Assembly: GCA_030672545.1 (NCBI GenBank)
Contig: DAOVGF010000072.1
Span: 1 to 17,354 of the forward strand
Direction: 5' to 3'
DNA: 17,354 bases
Source of the DNA: Candidatus Aerophobota bacterium
GTDB taxonomy: Bacteria > Aerophobota > Aerophobia > Aerophobales > Aerophobaceae
In this document: piece by piece, positions 8,007 to 15,005 of the stretch
Numbering within the stretch: position 1 is the stretch's first letter
Layout: the number at the start of each line of letters is the position of its first letter
The notes under the pieces: generated by a model
Told to the model about the DNA's origin: nothing
Seen by the model: the letters and a program-made list of their open reading frames with translations, nothing else
The model's database searches: none
Program-made: the position numbers and the translations under genes

Positions 8007-8936
8007 CTACTCCTCCTTTAATTTATACGTTCCTCTTAATCCCTTGTCAGCCGAACCGTATATTCTTATTTTCTCTTTCACTATTTCCTTAACGGCAACA
8101 TAGGCCCGCTCAAAAATGTTTCTATCATTCAACCAGTCTACCAGATAATGAACATAGGCTAACTCCATCTCCTCTAAATTCTCCTGAAGTAGGCCAGATT
8201 TTAGCTCTTCCAAGAAAACTTTTTTCATTATGCTTCCTACATTAAACTTGTAGACACCTCTTTTTATCACCTCAGGAACCAGTCGGTCAGGAAAGCCCGT
8301 CCCCCCATGCATAACCAGAGGTATCCTGGTATAACGCCGGATTTTTTCCAGTCTATCAAGATCAATTGCGGTCTCACCACCCCCAGACATATGGACATTT
8401 CCTACAGAGACAGCCAGGGCAGTAATGCCGGTCTTTTCTATGAATGACCCGGCCTCCTCAGGAGAGGTGAGATAATCCTCTTTTAAACCATCGCCGGCCG
8501 CAGGAATCCTTCCCAGCTCTCCTTCCACATCAACCCCCTTACTCTTTCCTTCTTTAACCAACCGGGCCGTAAACTCCATATTCTTCGCTATGGAGAGATG
8601 ACTTCCTTCAAACATTATACAGTTGAAACCAAGCTCTATGGCTCTCTTGAGCATAGAGATATTATCGCTCTCGTTTAGTATGAAGCTCACCGGCACCGAT
8701 GACTTTTTAGCCACTGTCTTTCCCATAGCCGCAAAGCAGGCAAATTTCCGGTCATCCCAGTTATCTCTCCTGGTAAAGGTCTTTGCCCCAAAGCCTATGA
8801 TCACCGGGGAACTCGTCTCCTCAGCCGCTTCTACGGTAGCTTTGAGTGAACCAAAATCCCAGCTCTCAAAATAGCCCACAGCATACTCTTTCCTTTGGGC
8901 TTCCTCAAACATCTCCCTCATAGAAATAAGACTCAT
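8007..8936 (-). CDS. Class II aldolase-family protein with substituted active-site residues
   Basis: A 309-residue protein with the fold markers of class II (zinc) fructose/tagatose-bisphosphate aldolases: AAEETSSPVIIGF (37-49), CIMFEGSHL (106-114), VEGELGRI (137-144), VGNVHM (178-183), PLVMHGGTGFPD (206-217) and YKFNVGS (229-235). Zinc ligands equivalent to the second and third histidines are kept (His182, His210). In the stretch matching the LDHG motif the protein reads ILNES (86-90), so the catalytic Asp is Asn88 and the first zinc His is Glu89. The N-terminal AFNVNN-like motif is YFESWD, and the NxxTD phosphate/substrate motif is NVGSI. It is therefore unlikely to be an ordinary FBP aldolase; it may use another metal set, another substrate, or have a non-catalytic role. 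AAGGAG sits five bases before the ATG. It leads the operon. Confidence 0.85.
   Translation of the reverse strand: MSLISMREMFEEAQRKEYAVGYFESWDFGSLKATVEAAEETSSPVIIGFGAKTFTRRDNWDDRKFACFAAMGKTVAKKSSVPVSFILNESDNISMLKRAIELGFNCIMFEGSHLSIAKNMEFTARLVKEGKSKGVDVEGELGRIPAAGDGLKEDYLTSPEEAGSFIEKTGITALAVSVGNVHMSGGGETAIDLDRLEKIRRYTRIPLVMHGGTGFPDRLVPEVIKRGVYKFNVGSIMKKVFLEELKSGLLQENLEEMELAYVHYLVDWLNDRNIFERAYVAVKEIVKEKIRIYGSADKGLRGTYKLKEE
8012..8018 (-). promoter_or_regulatory. SD site deciding the GTG start of the URO-D-like gene
   Basis: AAGGAGG on the minus strand, five bases before GTG at 8006. It lies inside the last codons of the aldolase gene, whose TAG abuts the GTG. This fixes the non-ATG start and implies coupled translation. 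Confidence 0.8.
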
Positions 8937-8958
8937 TTGGACTCCTTCTTCTGAATAG

Positions 8959-8995
8959 TTGACCCAGGGTTCAATAATTCCTTTTTCAGAATTAT
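8959..8995 (-). promoter_or_regulatory. Two adjacent dyads in the aldolase-operon leader (candidate operator)
   Basis: ATAATTC (8974-8980) and GAATTAT (8989-8995) form a perfect 7-bp inverted repeat around an 8-base spacer. Immediately beside it, 8959-8974 reads TTGACCC-A-GGGTTCAA, a nearly perfect dyad with one extra T. Both lie 23-59 bases upstream of the aldolase ATG. They could be a regulator's binding site or leader RNA hairpins. Confidence 0.4.
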
Positions 8996-9060
8996 GTGTT
9001 TATTAAGAAAAATAGGTCTCAGCTATCCTGATAAAATATGCCCCCATCACCCGCAAAACC

Positions 9061-9090
9061 ATTATAACCAAGATTCAAATATTCGTCCAA
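9061..9090 (-). promoter_or_regulatory. Candidate promoter for the five-gene minus-strand operon
   Basis: On the minus strand a perfect -10 TATAAT (9066-9061) is preceded after 18 bases by a weak -35 TTGGAC (9090-9085). Transcription would begin near 9054, giving a leader of about 118 bases that contains both dyads. Confidence 0.4.
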
Positions 9091-9132
9091 TAAACGCAGA
9101 CCATAAAAAAACAGTCGAAAACAGAGTTTATC

Positions 9133-9160
9133 TTGACTGGTCAGTGTTTTTAAGTATCCT
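9133..9160 (+). promoter_or_regulatory. Candidate promoter for the lon-like gene
   Basis: TTGACT (9133-9138) and TATCCT (9155-9160) are spaced by 16 bases, with 5/6 and 4/6 matches to the sigma-70 boxes. A small palindrome TGAC-TG-GTCA (9134-9143) overlaps the -35. No CIRCE-type heat-shock element was seen. Confidence 0.4.
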
Positions 9161-9186
9161 GGATGTAGGTCACTGAGTAAGCTAAG

Positions 9187-9193
9187 AAGGAGG
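9187..9193 (+). promoter_or_regulatory. SD site deciding the TTG start of the lon-like gene
   Basis: AAGGAGG six bases before TTG at 9200. The first in-frame ATG is far inside the protein, so this site makes the TTG start convincing. Confidence 0.8.
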
Positions 9194-9199
9194 ATTAAC

Positions 9200-11611
9200 T
9201 TGAATAATTATGAGGTTGGCCCCGAAAGTTTAAAGAAGCTTTTTTCTCTGGGTGATTTTCCATGGAGCACCACCAAGGATATTTCCCAGACCAGAGAAGT
9301 CATTGGTCAAGAGAGGGGAGTAAATTCCATTTTATTTGGACTAAATATGAACAGTGCCGGCTACAACATCTATGTGACCGGGATGAGGAATACAGGAAGA
9401 AGAACTTCGGTATATGAAATTCTCCGGAAAGTAGCTTCCAAACAAAGAGTGCCTGACGATTGGTTTTATGTCTATAACTTCCAGGATCCGGACAGACCCA
9501 GGACAATTCACCTGCCTCCCGGACAAGGTAAAGTCTTCCGAGAAAATATGAGACGTTTAATTTATCACCTGAAGATTGACTTGATCAAAAGATTCCAAAG
9601 TGAAGAATACGATAAGCAGAAAAAGGCTATCACGGAAAGATTTACTGACCAGAAAAAAGAACTTTTCTCCCGACTGGAAAAGAAAGCCAAAGAAAAGAGC
9701 TTGGGTATTCTTAGAACACCCCTGGGATTTTCTCCCATTCCCCTCAAAGAGGACGGAACACCTTTAAATAAAGAAGAATATCAGGACCTCTCTGAAGAAG
9801 AAAAGAAAAAAATAGAAAATAGAATTAGTATTTTCCAGGAAGAAATACAGAAAGCCTTTCAACAAATAGAACTTCTGGAGAGAAAGTCTCAGGGAAAACT
9901 GGATGAATTCAATAAAAAATTAGCTTCTTCGATAGTAGAATCTCGAATAAAAATTTTGAGAGATAAACACGAAGGATTCCCGGATCTGTTGAAATACCTG
10001 GGTGAAGTCAAAGACGATATTACTCAAAACATCGACATCTTTTTAAACAAGGAAAAGGGGAAGACCCTTTCTCTGGAAAAAAGGCTATCGATTTCCTCTC
10101 CTTTCATCAAGTACCAAGTTAATGTAATAGTAGATAACTCCGGGCTAAAACATGCTCCAGTAATTGAACAAAATAACCCCACCTACAATAATATGTTTGG
10201 AACCATTGAACGGGTAGCCTACTTAGGAAGTTATATTACCGATTTCACTCGCATAAAGACCGGCTCCGTGGCCAGAGCTAACGGGGGTTATCTCGTGGTT
10301 GACGCCCTGAAAGTTCTCACTAATTCCTTCGTTTGGGATGCCTTAAAAAGGACCCTTAGAGAAAAACAGGTGAAAACAGAGGATATCACCCAACAATACG
10401 GATTTGTCAGCACTACCGGCCTTAGCCCCAGTCCTATCCCTCTGGATATTAAGGTAGTGATGGTAGGGAGTGCCACCATTTTTGGGCTACTGCATCTTCA
10501 TGACGAGGACTTTCAAAAAATATTCAAGGTAAGAGCTGACTTTGATTACGAGTCTTCCATTGATGAGGATAGCATAAGAAAATGTGCCGAGTTTGTCTGT
10601 AAAATATGCAATGAAGAGAAATTGCCCCATTGTGATAAATCGGGTATGTCAGCTATATTGAGTTACTCTTCTCGTCTGGCCGAGGATCAAGAAAAGTTTT
10701 CTCTGCAATTTGGCAAAATTGCTGATTTATTGAGAGAAGCAAGTTTTTTTGCCCAAAAGGACCACCGTACTTATATCTCCACCCATTATGTAGAAAAAGC
10801 CGTAGAGGAGCAAGAATACCGCAGTAGCTTGCTCAAGGACAAAGTTCAGGAAATGATTAAGAGAAACTTTATCCTAATTGATGTAAAAGGAGAAAAAGTT
10901 GGCCAGGTTAACGGACTATCCATCTACAATTACGGAAACTTCATGTTCGGTAAACCCACCAGGGTGACTGCCCAAACATTTATGGGAAACAAAGGGGTAG
11001 TGCATATTGACCGGGATGTCAAACTAAGTGGAAAGACTCACAATAAGGGAGTTATGATTATCTCCGGTTACCTGGGAGGAAAGTTTGGCACCCACCTACC
11101 CCTGGCTCTCTCGGCCAGTCTAACTTTTGAGCAAAGTTACTCTTACGTAGAAGGGGACAGTGCTTCCTCTACTGAATTGTTGGCCATTCTCTCCAGCTTA
11201 GCTAAGGCCCCGGTTAAACAAGGAATTGCCGTAACGGGCTCAGTTAACCAAAAAGGAGAAATCCAACCTATTGGGGGAGTAAATAAGAAAATCGAAGGCT
11301 TCTTCGAAGTATGTCAGACTAAAAATCTAACCGGGGAACAGGGAGTGATTATTCCTAAGAGCAACCTCGGAAATCTGATGCTCAAGGATAAGATAATTGA
11401 GGCAGTTAAAGAGGGTAAGTTTCACATCTGGGCCATTTCTACCATTGATCAAGGTATAGAGATTCTGACCGGGGTACCGGCCGGGAAAAGACAGAAAGAT
11501 GGTAGTTTCCCCAAAGGAACCATAAACCGGAGGGTGGAGGACCAGCTCAGGCATCTCCTTGTAGAAGCCGAAAAAATAAAGGAACAAATTAAGACCTTGG
11601 TGAAAAAATAG
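9200..11611 (+). CDS. LonC-type Lon-like Ser-Lys protease (COG1067, peptidase S16)
   Basis: An 803-residue soluble protease-family protein with the layout of the LonC/COG1067 group: an AAA-like N-terminal domain, a long charged helical insertion (about residues 110-270) and a C-terminal S16 protease domain. The nucleotide motifs look degenerate. Where Walker A should be, it reads TGMRNTGRRTS (60-70), lacking the normal lysine; the Walker B-like strand is ANGGYLVVDA, where the acidic pair is Asp368-Ala. The protease dyad is intact: EGDSAS with Ser654 and GGVNKKIEG with Lys697, 43 residues apart, as in E. coli Lon. LonC of Meiothermus is known as an ATP-independent protease that prefers unfolded proteins; the same is inferred here. 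It starts at TTG behind a strong SD. It stands alone, facing away from the aldolase operon, and no clear terminator follows it. Confidence 0.9.
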   Translation: MNNYEVGPESLKKLFSLGDFPWSTTKDISQTREVIGQERGVNSILFGLNMNSAGYNIYVTGMRNTGRRTSVYEILRKVASKQRVPDDWFYVYNFQDPDRPRTIHLPPGQGKVFRENMRRLIYHLKIDLIKRFQSEEYDKQKKAITERFTDQKKELFSRLEKKAKEKSLGILRTPLGFSPIPLKEDGTPLNKEEYQDLSEEEKKKIENRISIFQEEIQKAFQQIELLERKSQGKLDEFNKKLASSIVESRIKILRDKHEGFPDLLKYLGEVKDDITQNIDIFLNKEKGKTLSLEKRLSISSPFIKYQVNVIVDNSGLKHAPVIEQNNPTYNNMFGTIERVAYLGSYITDFTRIKTGSVARANGGYLVVDALKVLTNSFVWDALKRTLREKQVKTEDITQQYGFVSTTGLSPSPIPLDIKVVMVGSATIFGLLHLHDEDFQKIFKVRADFDYESSIDEDSIRKCAEFVCKICNEEKLPHCDKSGMSAILSYSSRLAEDQEKFSLQFGKIADLLREASFFAQKDHRTYISTHYVEKAVEEQEYRSSLLKDKVQEMIKRNFILIDVKGEKVGQVNGLSIYNYGNFMFGKPTRVTAQTFMGNKGVVHIDRDVKLSGKTHNKGVMIISGYLGGKFGTHLPLALSASLTFEQSYSYVEGDSASSTELLAILSSLAKAPVKQGIAVTGSVNQKGEIQPIGGVNKKIEGFFEVCQTKNLTGEQGVIIPKSNLGNLMLKDKIIEAVKEGKFHIWAISTIDQGIEILTGVPAGKRQKDGSFPKGTINRRVEDQLRHLLVEAEKIKEQIKTLVKK

Positions 11612-11678
11612 ACCAGGTCAGGTTATGACATTCACCTTGCCAGAAACAAGTGGAGGAGAATGAATCTGGATCTAAATA

Positions 11679-12602
11679 TTACTCCTCGGATAGTTCACCC
11701 TTCATTCTCTCAAAATCTTCTTTACTGATCTCACCTCGGACATATCGTTCCTTGAGGATTTCCAGAGGAAGCTCCGGGGAAACAGAAGGACCCGCCTGAC
11801 CAGCAATTCTTTCCAGTTGAGACTCCCAATGCTCGTGGGTGTTAAAATGGACATTGCCGTCATGAAAGAGAACATAAGACCACCAAATGTTCCAAACAAG
11901 ATTTACTCCGGGAATAATCATCAAGATAATGTAAAGAACCATATTCCGAGGATGCAGAGGTTCTAAAATCTCCGGATGAAAAGAAACTCCTTTTTCCTCG
12001 AGCTTCTGAGAAATCCGGCGAAAGAACTCTAATTCAGCTTGTTCATGAACATAATAGTCCAAAGTGAGCCAGTACCAGACCACCAGGGTAAGAACAAACC
12101 CTACTATTCCAAAAAGATAACTAAAAACTACCCAGAGAACGAAAAAACCTGTACTCCGATGTTGCTCTCGGATACTCAAATGAGTATCCGACCGGGTCCA
12201 GTCGTTAGTATCAACCTCGTATTCCTCCTTCAGCCAACGGCCAAGCCTAAGTTTAAGCCGTTTGACCCGCTCAATATGCTCATTTCTTCTTTTGTAAAGT
12301 TGCCACTGGTACCACCAATAAACAATGGATAGAGCAACGGTAATACCAATTAGTCCTATCATCCAGCCAGCCAGAGCAAAGGGAAACCAGGAATAAGAAG
12401 ACAATTGAGAGCCAAAAGGAAACTGCGGATAAGGGAAAAACCCTGGACGGTGAGGGATACGAGCGGCCCAGAAAATTCCCACAGTAACACTTATAACCAT
12501 CACCAAAGCCGCCAGAATGACCATAATTATCAGATATACTCCAAAAGACAACCGCCGGTCTGTTTGCCTTCTTTGTTTTAATTCAGGAATACCGCGGGCC
12601 AT
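11679..12602 (-). CDS. Multi-pass membrane protein with C-terminal SHOCT domain
   Basis: A 307-residue inner-membrane protein with about four hydrophobic segments (roughly 19-47, 72-97, 152-180 and 221-246). Between them lie a basic cytoplasmic stretch (100-150) and a loop reading like DUF4234-type proteins (about 183-216). The last 30 residues (LKERYVRGEISKEDFERMKGEL) form a SHOCT domain, a short helical hairpin found at the ends of many otherwise unrelated proteins. AAGGAGG six bases before the ATG overlaps the stop of the upstream gene, so the pair is one operon. Role unknown; SHOCT membrane proteins often go with envelope or stress functions, which is inference. The weak inverted repeat at its 3' end is not a convincing terminator. 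Confidence 0.8.
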   Translation of the reverse strand: MARGIPELKQRRQTDRRLSFGVYLIIMVILAALVMVISVTVGIFWAARIPHRPGFFPYPQFPFGSQLSSYSWFPFALAGWMIGLIGITVALSIVYWWYQWQLYKRRNEHIERVKRLKLRLGRWLKEEYEVDTNDWTRSDTHLSIREQHRSTGFFVLWVVFSYLFGIVGFVLTLVVWYWLTLDYYVHEQAELEFFRRISQKLEEKGVSFHPEILEPLHPRNMVLYIILMIIPGVNLVWNIWWSYVLFHDGNVHFNTHEHWESQLERIAGQAGPSVSPELPLEILKERYVRGEISKEDFERMKGELSEE

Positions 12603-12614
12603 AGTTATCCTCCT

Positions 12615-12905
12615 TTATTTTCCAGTAAGATCAGCCTTCTTTTTCTCAAATTCCTCCTTACTTATCTCGCCCCGGGCATAAAGTCTCTTAAGTTCCTCCA
12701 GCTCTTCTTTCCTATAACCCCGCCGGTACCACTGGTGATAGTGCCACAGACAGGTCCAATCCTTCCGGTGAGTAACCATGGTAACTCCGGCGGCGACCAG
12801 AACAAGGGCCCAGAAAACTCCCCAAAGATTTGCCGCTATAGGAACCCCCAGAGTCTTGAGAAGTAGAAGAACTCCGATAACAATAATAACCAGTCCAAAC
12901 CACAT
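12615..12905 (-). CDS. Small two-TM protein with C-terminal SHOCT domain
   Basis: A 96-residue protein made of two membrane helices (about 2-18 and 28-46) joined by a short turn, then a basic, aromatic linker (HRKDWTCLWHYHQWYRRGY) and a SHOCT domain (LKRLYARGEISKEEFEKKKADL, about 72-93). The helical pair resembles the membrane part of LiaI/LiaF-like (DUF5668) envelope-stress proteins. AGGAGG eight bases before the ATG sets the start. Its SHOCT segment is closely similar to that of the next gene: 'RGEISKE-F' is shared, suggesting a common partner or a copied domain. It is first in a two-gene operon. Confidence 0.8.
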   Translation of the reverse strand: MWFGLVIIVIGVLLLLKTLGVPIAANLWGVFWALVLVAAGVTMVTHRKDWTCLWHYHQWYRRGYRKEELEELKRLYARGEISKEEFEKKKADLTGK

Positions 12906-12962
12906 TGGCCAACCTCCTCACTTTAAGTTACTGGTATCCGGAACAAACACTTTATGTAAACC

Positions 12963-12991
12963 AACATAATCCTTTTCTACCTTCTTTTCAA
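12963..12991 (-). promoter_or_regulatory. Candidate promoter for the SHOCT gene pair
   Basis: On the minus strand TTGAAA (12991-12986) and TATGTT (12968-12963) are 17 bases apart, 5/6 and 4/6 matches. The leader to the first ATG would be about 50 bases. Confidence 0.35.
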
Positions 12992-13078
12992 CTCCATTCT
13001 ACTAAAAAACCACCAGGGTGACAAGCATCATTCTCCATTTTTCCAAAAACTACTAATCGAAGCCTTCCTTGCGTACCC

Positions 13079-13106
13079 TTAACAAGTTAATAGGTTCTGG
13101 TAAGAT
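13079..13106 (+). promoter_or_regulatory. Candidate extended -10 promoter for the PAS/HD-GYP gene
   Basis: TTAACA (13079-13084), 16 bases, then TAAGAT (13101-13106) directly preceded by TGG, the extended -10 pattern. The start would fall near 13113. The 234-base gap 12906-13139 holds this and the opposing SHOCT promoter; nothing else stands out. Confidence 0.4.
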
Positions 13107-13139
13107 ATGAACTGAAAAGAAAATGAGTAAAGGAAATTT

Positions 13140-14357
13140 TTGCCAATGGAAAGAAAAAAGCAAGTAAGACAGAGGAAACCCATCTCATTAGTTGAGCTGA
13201 AATGGGTAGTATTCGGATTGGCTGCCTGGGCTATTTTTGGTTTGCAGTTATACTATTTTTACTTTCGTTCCCTCCCTTTTATGGACACCCTGGTAAGCCA
13301 GATTATTAGAATCATCATAATATTCAGTATGATCGAGGTATTTTTCCGAATCCTCACCAGAAAGGAACACCAGCTCAAGCAATCCGAGGAGAGATATAGA
13401 AACCTGGTTGAAAACGCTGCTTCCGGTATTGTGATGCTCGATTTAAATGGTCTCATCCTGGAAGCCAACGAAGCTTTTGCCTCCATACTTGGCTACAATA
13501 GAAAAGAATTACTGGGCCGTTCCTTCAATTCTTTTGTCTCTAAGGAGGACTTGCCCAAAGTGAAGAAAGGACTAAAGGCCTTACAGGAGAGGACTTTTCT
13601 AAAAAACCAGGAGTTGAAACTGCGAACCAGCCAAAATAAGGAAATTGTGGTGGAAAGAGATCTTTCCTTATTGACAGATACTGAGGGTAAACCTTATGCT
13701 TTCACCAGCATTATTAGAGACATCACCTTAAGGAAAGAACTAAAGAAACAACTGGAAGAGGACTTCATAGCCACTGTGGAAACCTTGGCCGACCTGGAGG
13801 AACTAAGGGACCCCTGTAGCGCTGGTCATTCTGAACGAGTAAGAAAGTTAGCTGAGGCAGTAGCCCGAAAAATGAATCTGGATGATAATCAAGTCAAAGA
13901 TATTCGTATGGCTGCGGCTCTGCACGACATAGGCAAGATAAAAATTTCGGAATCAATATTAAGTAAGCCTACCAGTCTCACCAGCCAGGAAATGCAACTA
14001 ATAAAGGAGCACCCCTCGGCTATCGCTGAGGCCCTTAACCATATCCCCAGATCCGCCCAGGTAAGTAGAATAATAAAGTATCATCATGAAAGATACGATG
14101 GTAGAATAAATGCGGATTTCCCCGGGTATCCCGGTGAGTTAAGAGGAGAAGAAATCCCCGTTGGCTCAAGAATAATCAAGGTGGTAGATGTTTTTGACAC
14201 TATGACTTCCATTAGACCTTACCGACCCGCTCGTTCTCGGAGAGAAACTATAGAGGAGCTAAAAAATGGTGCGGGAACCCGTTACGACGAAAAAATTGTT
14301 AGAGTTTTACTGGAAATCTTAGACGCTCCCGAGAGGAGAGATAATTCCCCAAAATAG
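13140..14357 (+). CDS. Membrane PAS domain / HD-GYP phosphodiesterase-like signalling protein
   Basis: Likely a sensor that breaks down cyclic di-GMP (or a related dinucleotide) in the cytoplasm. Numbering from the TTG: two membrane helices with almost no external loop (about 22-42 and 51-71), a coiled linker, a PAS domain (about 82-200, with the NxxxxxILGY-type motif NEAFASILGY at 110-119), then an HD-GYP domain (about 208-395). Metal and catalytic residues are all present: GHSERV (His230), HDIGK (262-266), EHP (His291), HHERYDG (315-321) and DVFDTMTSIRPYR. Between DG and GYP there are seven residues (RINADFP) instead of the usual one, a six-residue insertion in the family's namesake loop. 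The start may be TTG 13140 (SD AAAGGA, five-base spacing) or ATG 13146 (11-base spacing). It stands alone. Confidence 0.9.
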   Translation: MPMERKKQVRQRKPISLVELKWVVFGLAAWAIFGLQLYYFYFRSLPFMDTLVSQIIRIIIIFSMIEVFFRILTRKEHQLKQSEERYRNLVENAASGIVMLDLNGLILEANEAFASILGYNRKELLGRSFNSFVSKEDLPKVKKGLKALQERTFLKNQELKLRTSQNKEIVVERDLSLLTDTEGKPYAFTSIIRDITLRKELKKQLEEDFIATVETLADLEELRDPCSAGHSERVRKLAEAVARKMNLDDNQVKDIRMAAALHDIGKIKISESILSKPTSLTSQEMQLIKEHPSAIAEALNHIPRSAQVSRIIKYHHERYDGRINADFPGYPGELRGEEIPVGSRIIKVVDVFDTMTSIRPYRPARSRRETIEELKNGAGTRYDEKIVRVLLEILDAPERRDNSPK

Positions 14358-14388
14358 AAGGGACTTTTATCTTTCCCAAGTGAGAGAC

Positions 14389-14955
14389 TTACTTTGGTTG
14401 GTTAAAACGAAACTCGACCGCGCCATAGCTTTTCCACTCTCTTATCTTTTCTTTAAACTGTCCTCCACCGTCGTTCATGAACCAGGTAATTCCTCTCATA
14501 TCCTCAAGACAAATGTCGGGATAGCCATCTGCATTTTTATCCTTAACTCTTACCCTCAGTCCTACTGGCTTTAGAGGTATAACCATCCCCAATCCTAAAG
14601 AAGTCTGTGATGTACTGGAGATACTCAGGGAAACTTCAGTAGTGGGTGCCTTTACCTCGCTAATATAGCACTTCTGATACCTCTCGTCTCCTGAGTTCAG
14701 AAATACAAAAAGTCTATCCATTTTTCTGTTGATGGCTACTACATCTTCTCTCCCATTACTATTCAGGTCAACAAATATCGGAGATAAACTGATTCTTCGG
14801 ATGTATTTCAGGGTAAGAGGCCGATTTAGAGACCCGAAGATTAAAACTAACAGGATAGCACTAATTAAGAAAACACCCAGGTCGTAGACCCTGTGGATGT
14901 GTTCCTTATGCTTCTTATCTGACTTAACAAAATGCCTTAATTGCCGAGTGAGCAT
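14389..14955 (-). CDS. Single-TM protein with two FG-GAP/VCBS-like calcium loops
   Basis: A 188-residue protein with a basic N-terminal tail (1-25), one membrane helix (about 27-42) and an outward-facing domain. That domain has two repeats of the FG-GAP/VCBS kind: FVDLNSNGREDVV (61-73) and VKDKNADGYPDIC (137-149). Each carries a D-x-N-x-[DN]-G-x-x-D calcium-loop pattern and is followed by a strand with a second motif (FVFLNSGDERYQ, and WFMNDGGGQF). Such repeats build beta-propeller blades, but two are too few for a full propeller, so the protein may be a short or degraded member or may pair with others. An AGAGG nine bases upstream is a modest SD. It lies 50 bases after the dehydrogenase gene and may share its transcript. 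It is convergent with the HD-GYP gene. Confidence 0.7.
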   Translation of the reverse strand: MLTRQLRHFVKSDKKHKEHIHRVYDLGVFLISAILLVLIFGSLNRPLTLKYIRRISLSPIFVDLNSNGREDVVAINRKMDRLFVFLNSGDERYQKCYISEVKAPTTEVSLSISSTSQTSLGLGMVIPLKPVGLRVRVKDKNADGYPDICLEDMRGITWFMNDGGGQFKEKIREWKSYGAVEFRFNQPK

Positions 14956-15005
14956 CTCTCAAAACCTCTTAGTAAAAGTCACCTTTGTTCCCAGACATAA
15001 TTTCC

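Noticed and set aside
8937..9060. A thiamine-diphosphate (THI box) riboswitch before an operon containing TPP enzymes
   Set aside because: The minus-strand leader contains a CTGAGA like the THI-box core, but the second conserved half (CCTGAT...GGATAATGCC-type) is absent, so the match is probably chance.
8994..9176. A 60-codon plus-strand reading frame in the divergent control region
   Set aside because: It has no SD before its ATG, its residues look random, and it runs through the candidate promoters for both flanking genes.
11651..11687. GAGGAG / CTCCTC inverted repeat after the lon-like gene as a terminator
   Set aside because: The loop is 23 bases, there is no T-tract on either strand, and the left arm looks like an SD by chance; the short frame after it (23 codons) is antisense to the SHOCT gene.
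13140..13146. A single certain start for the HD-GYP gene
   Set aside because: TTG 13140 and ATG 13146 are in the same frame and share one SD; only N-terminal data can decide, so the longer form is listed.
14358..14388. A terminator between the convergent HD-GYP and FG-GAP genes
   Set aside because: Only a 4-bp GGGA/TCCC pairing is possible, without a T-run after it.
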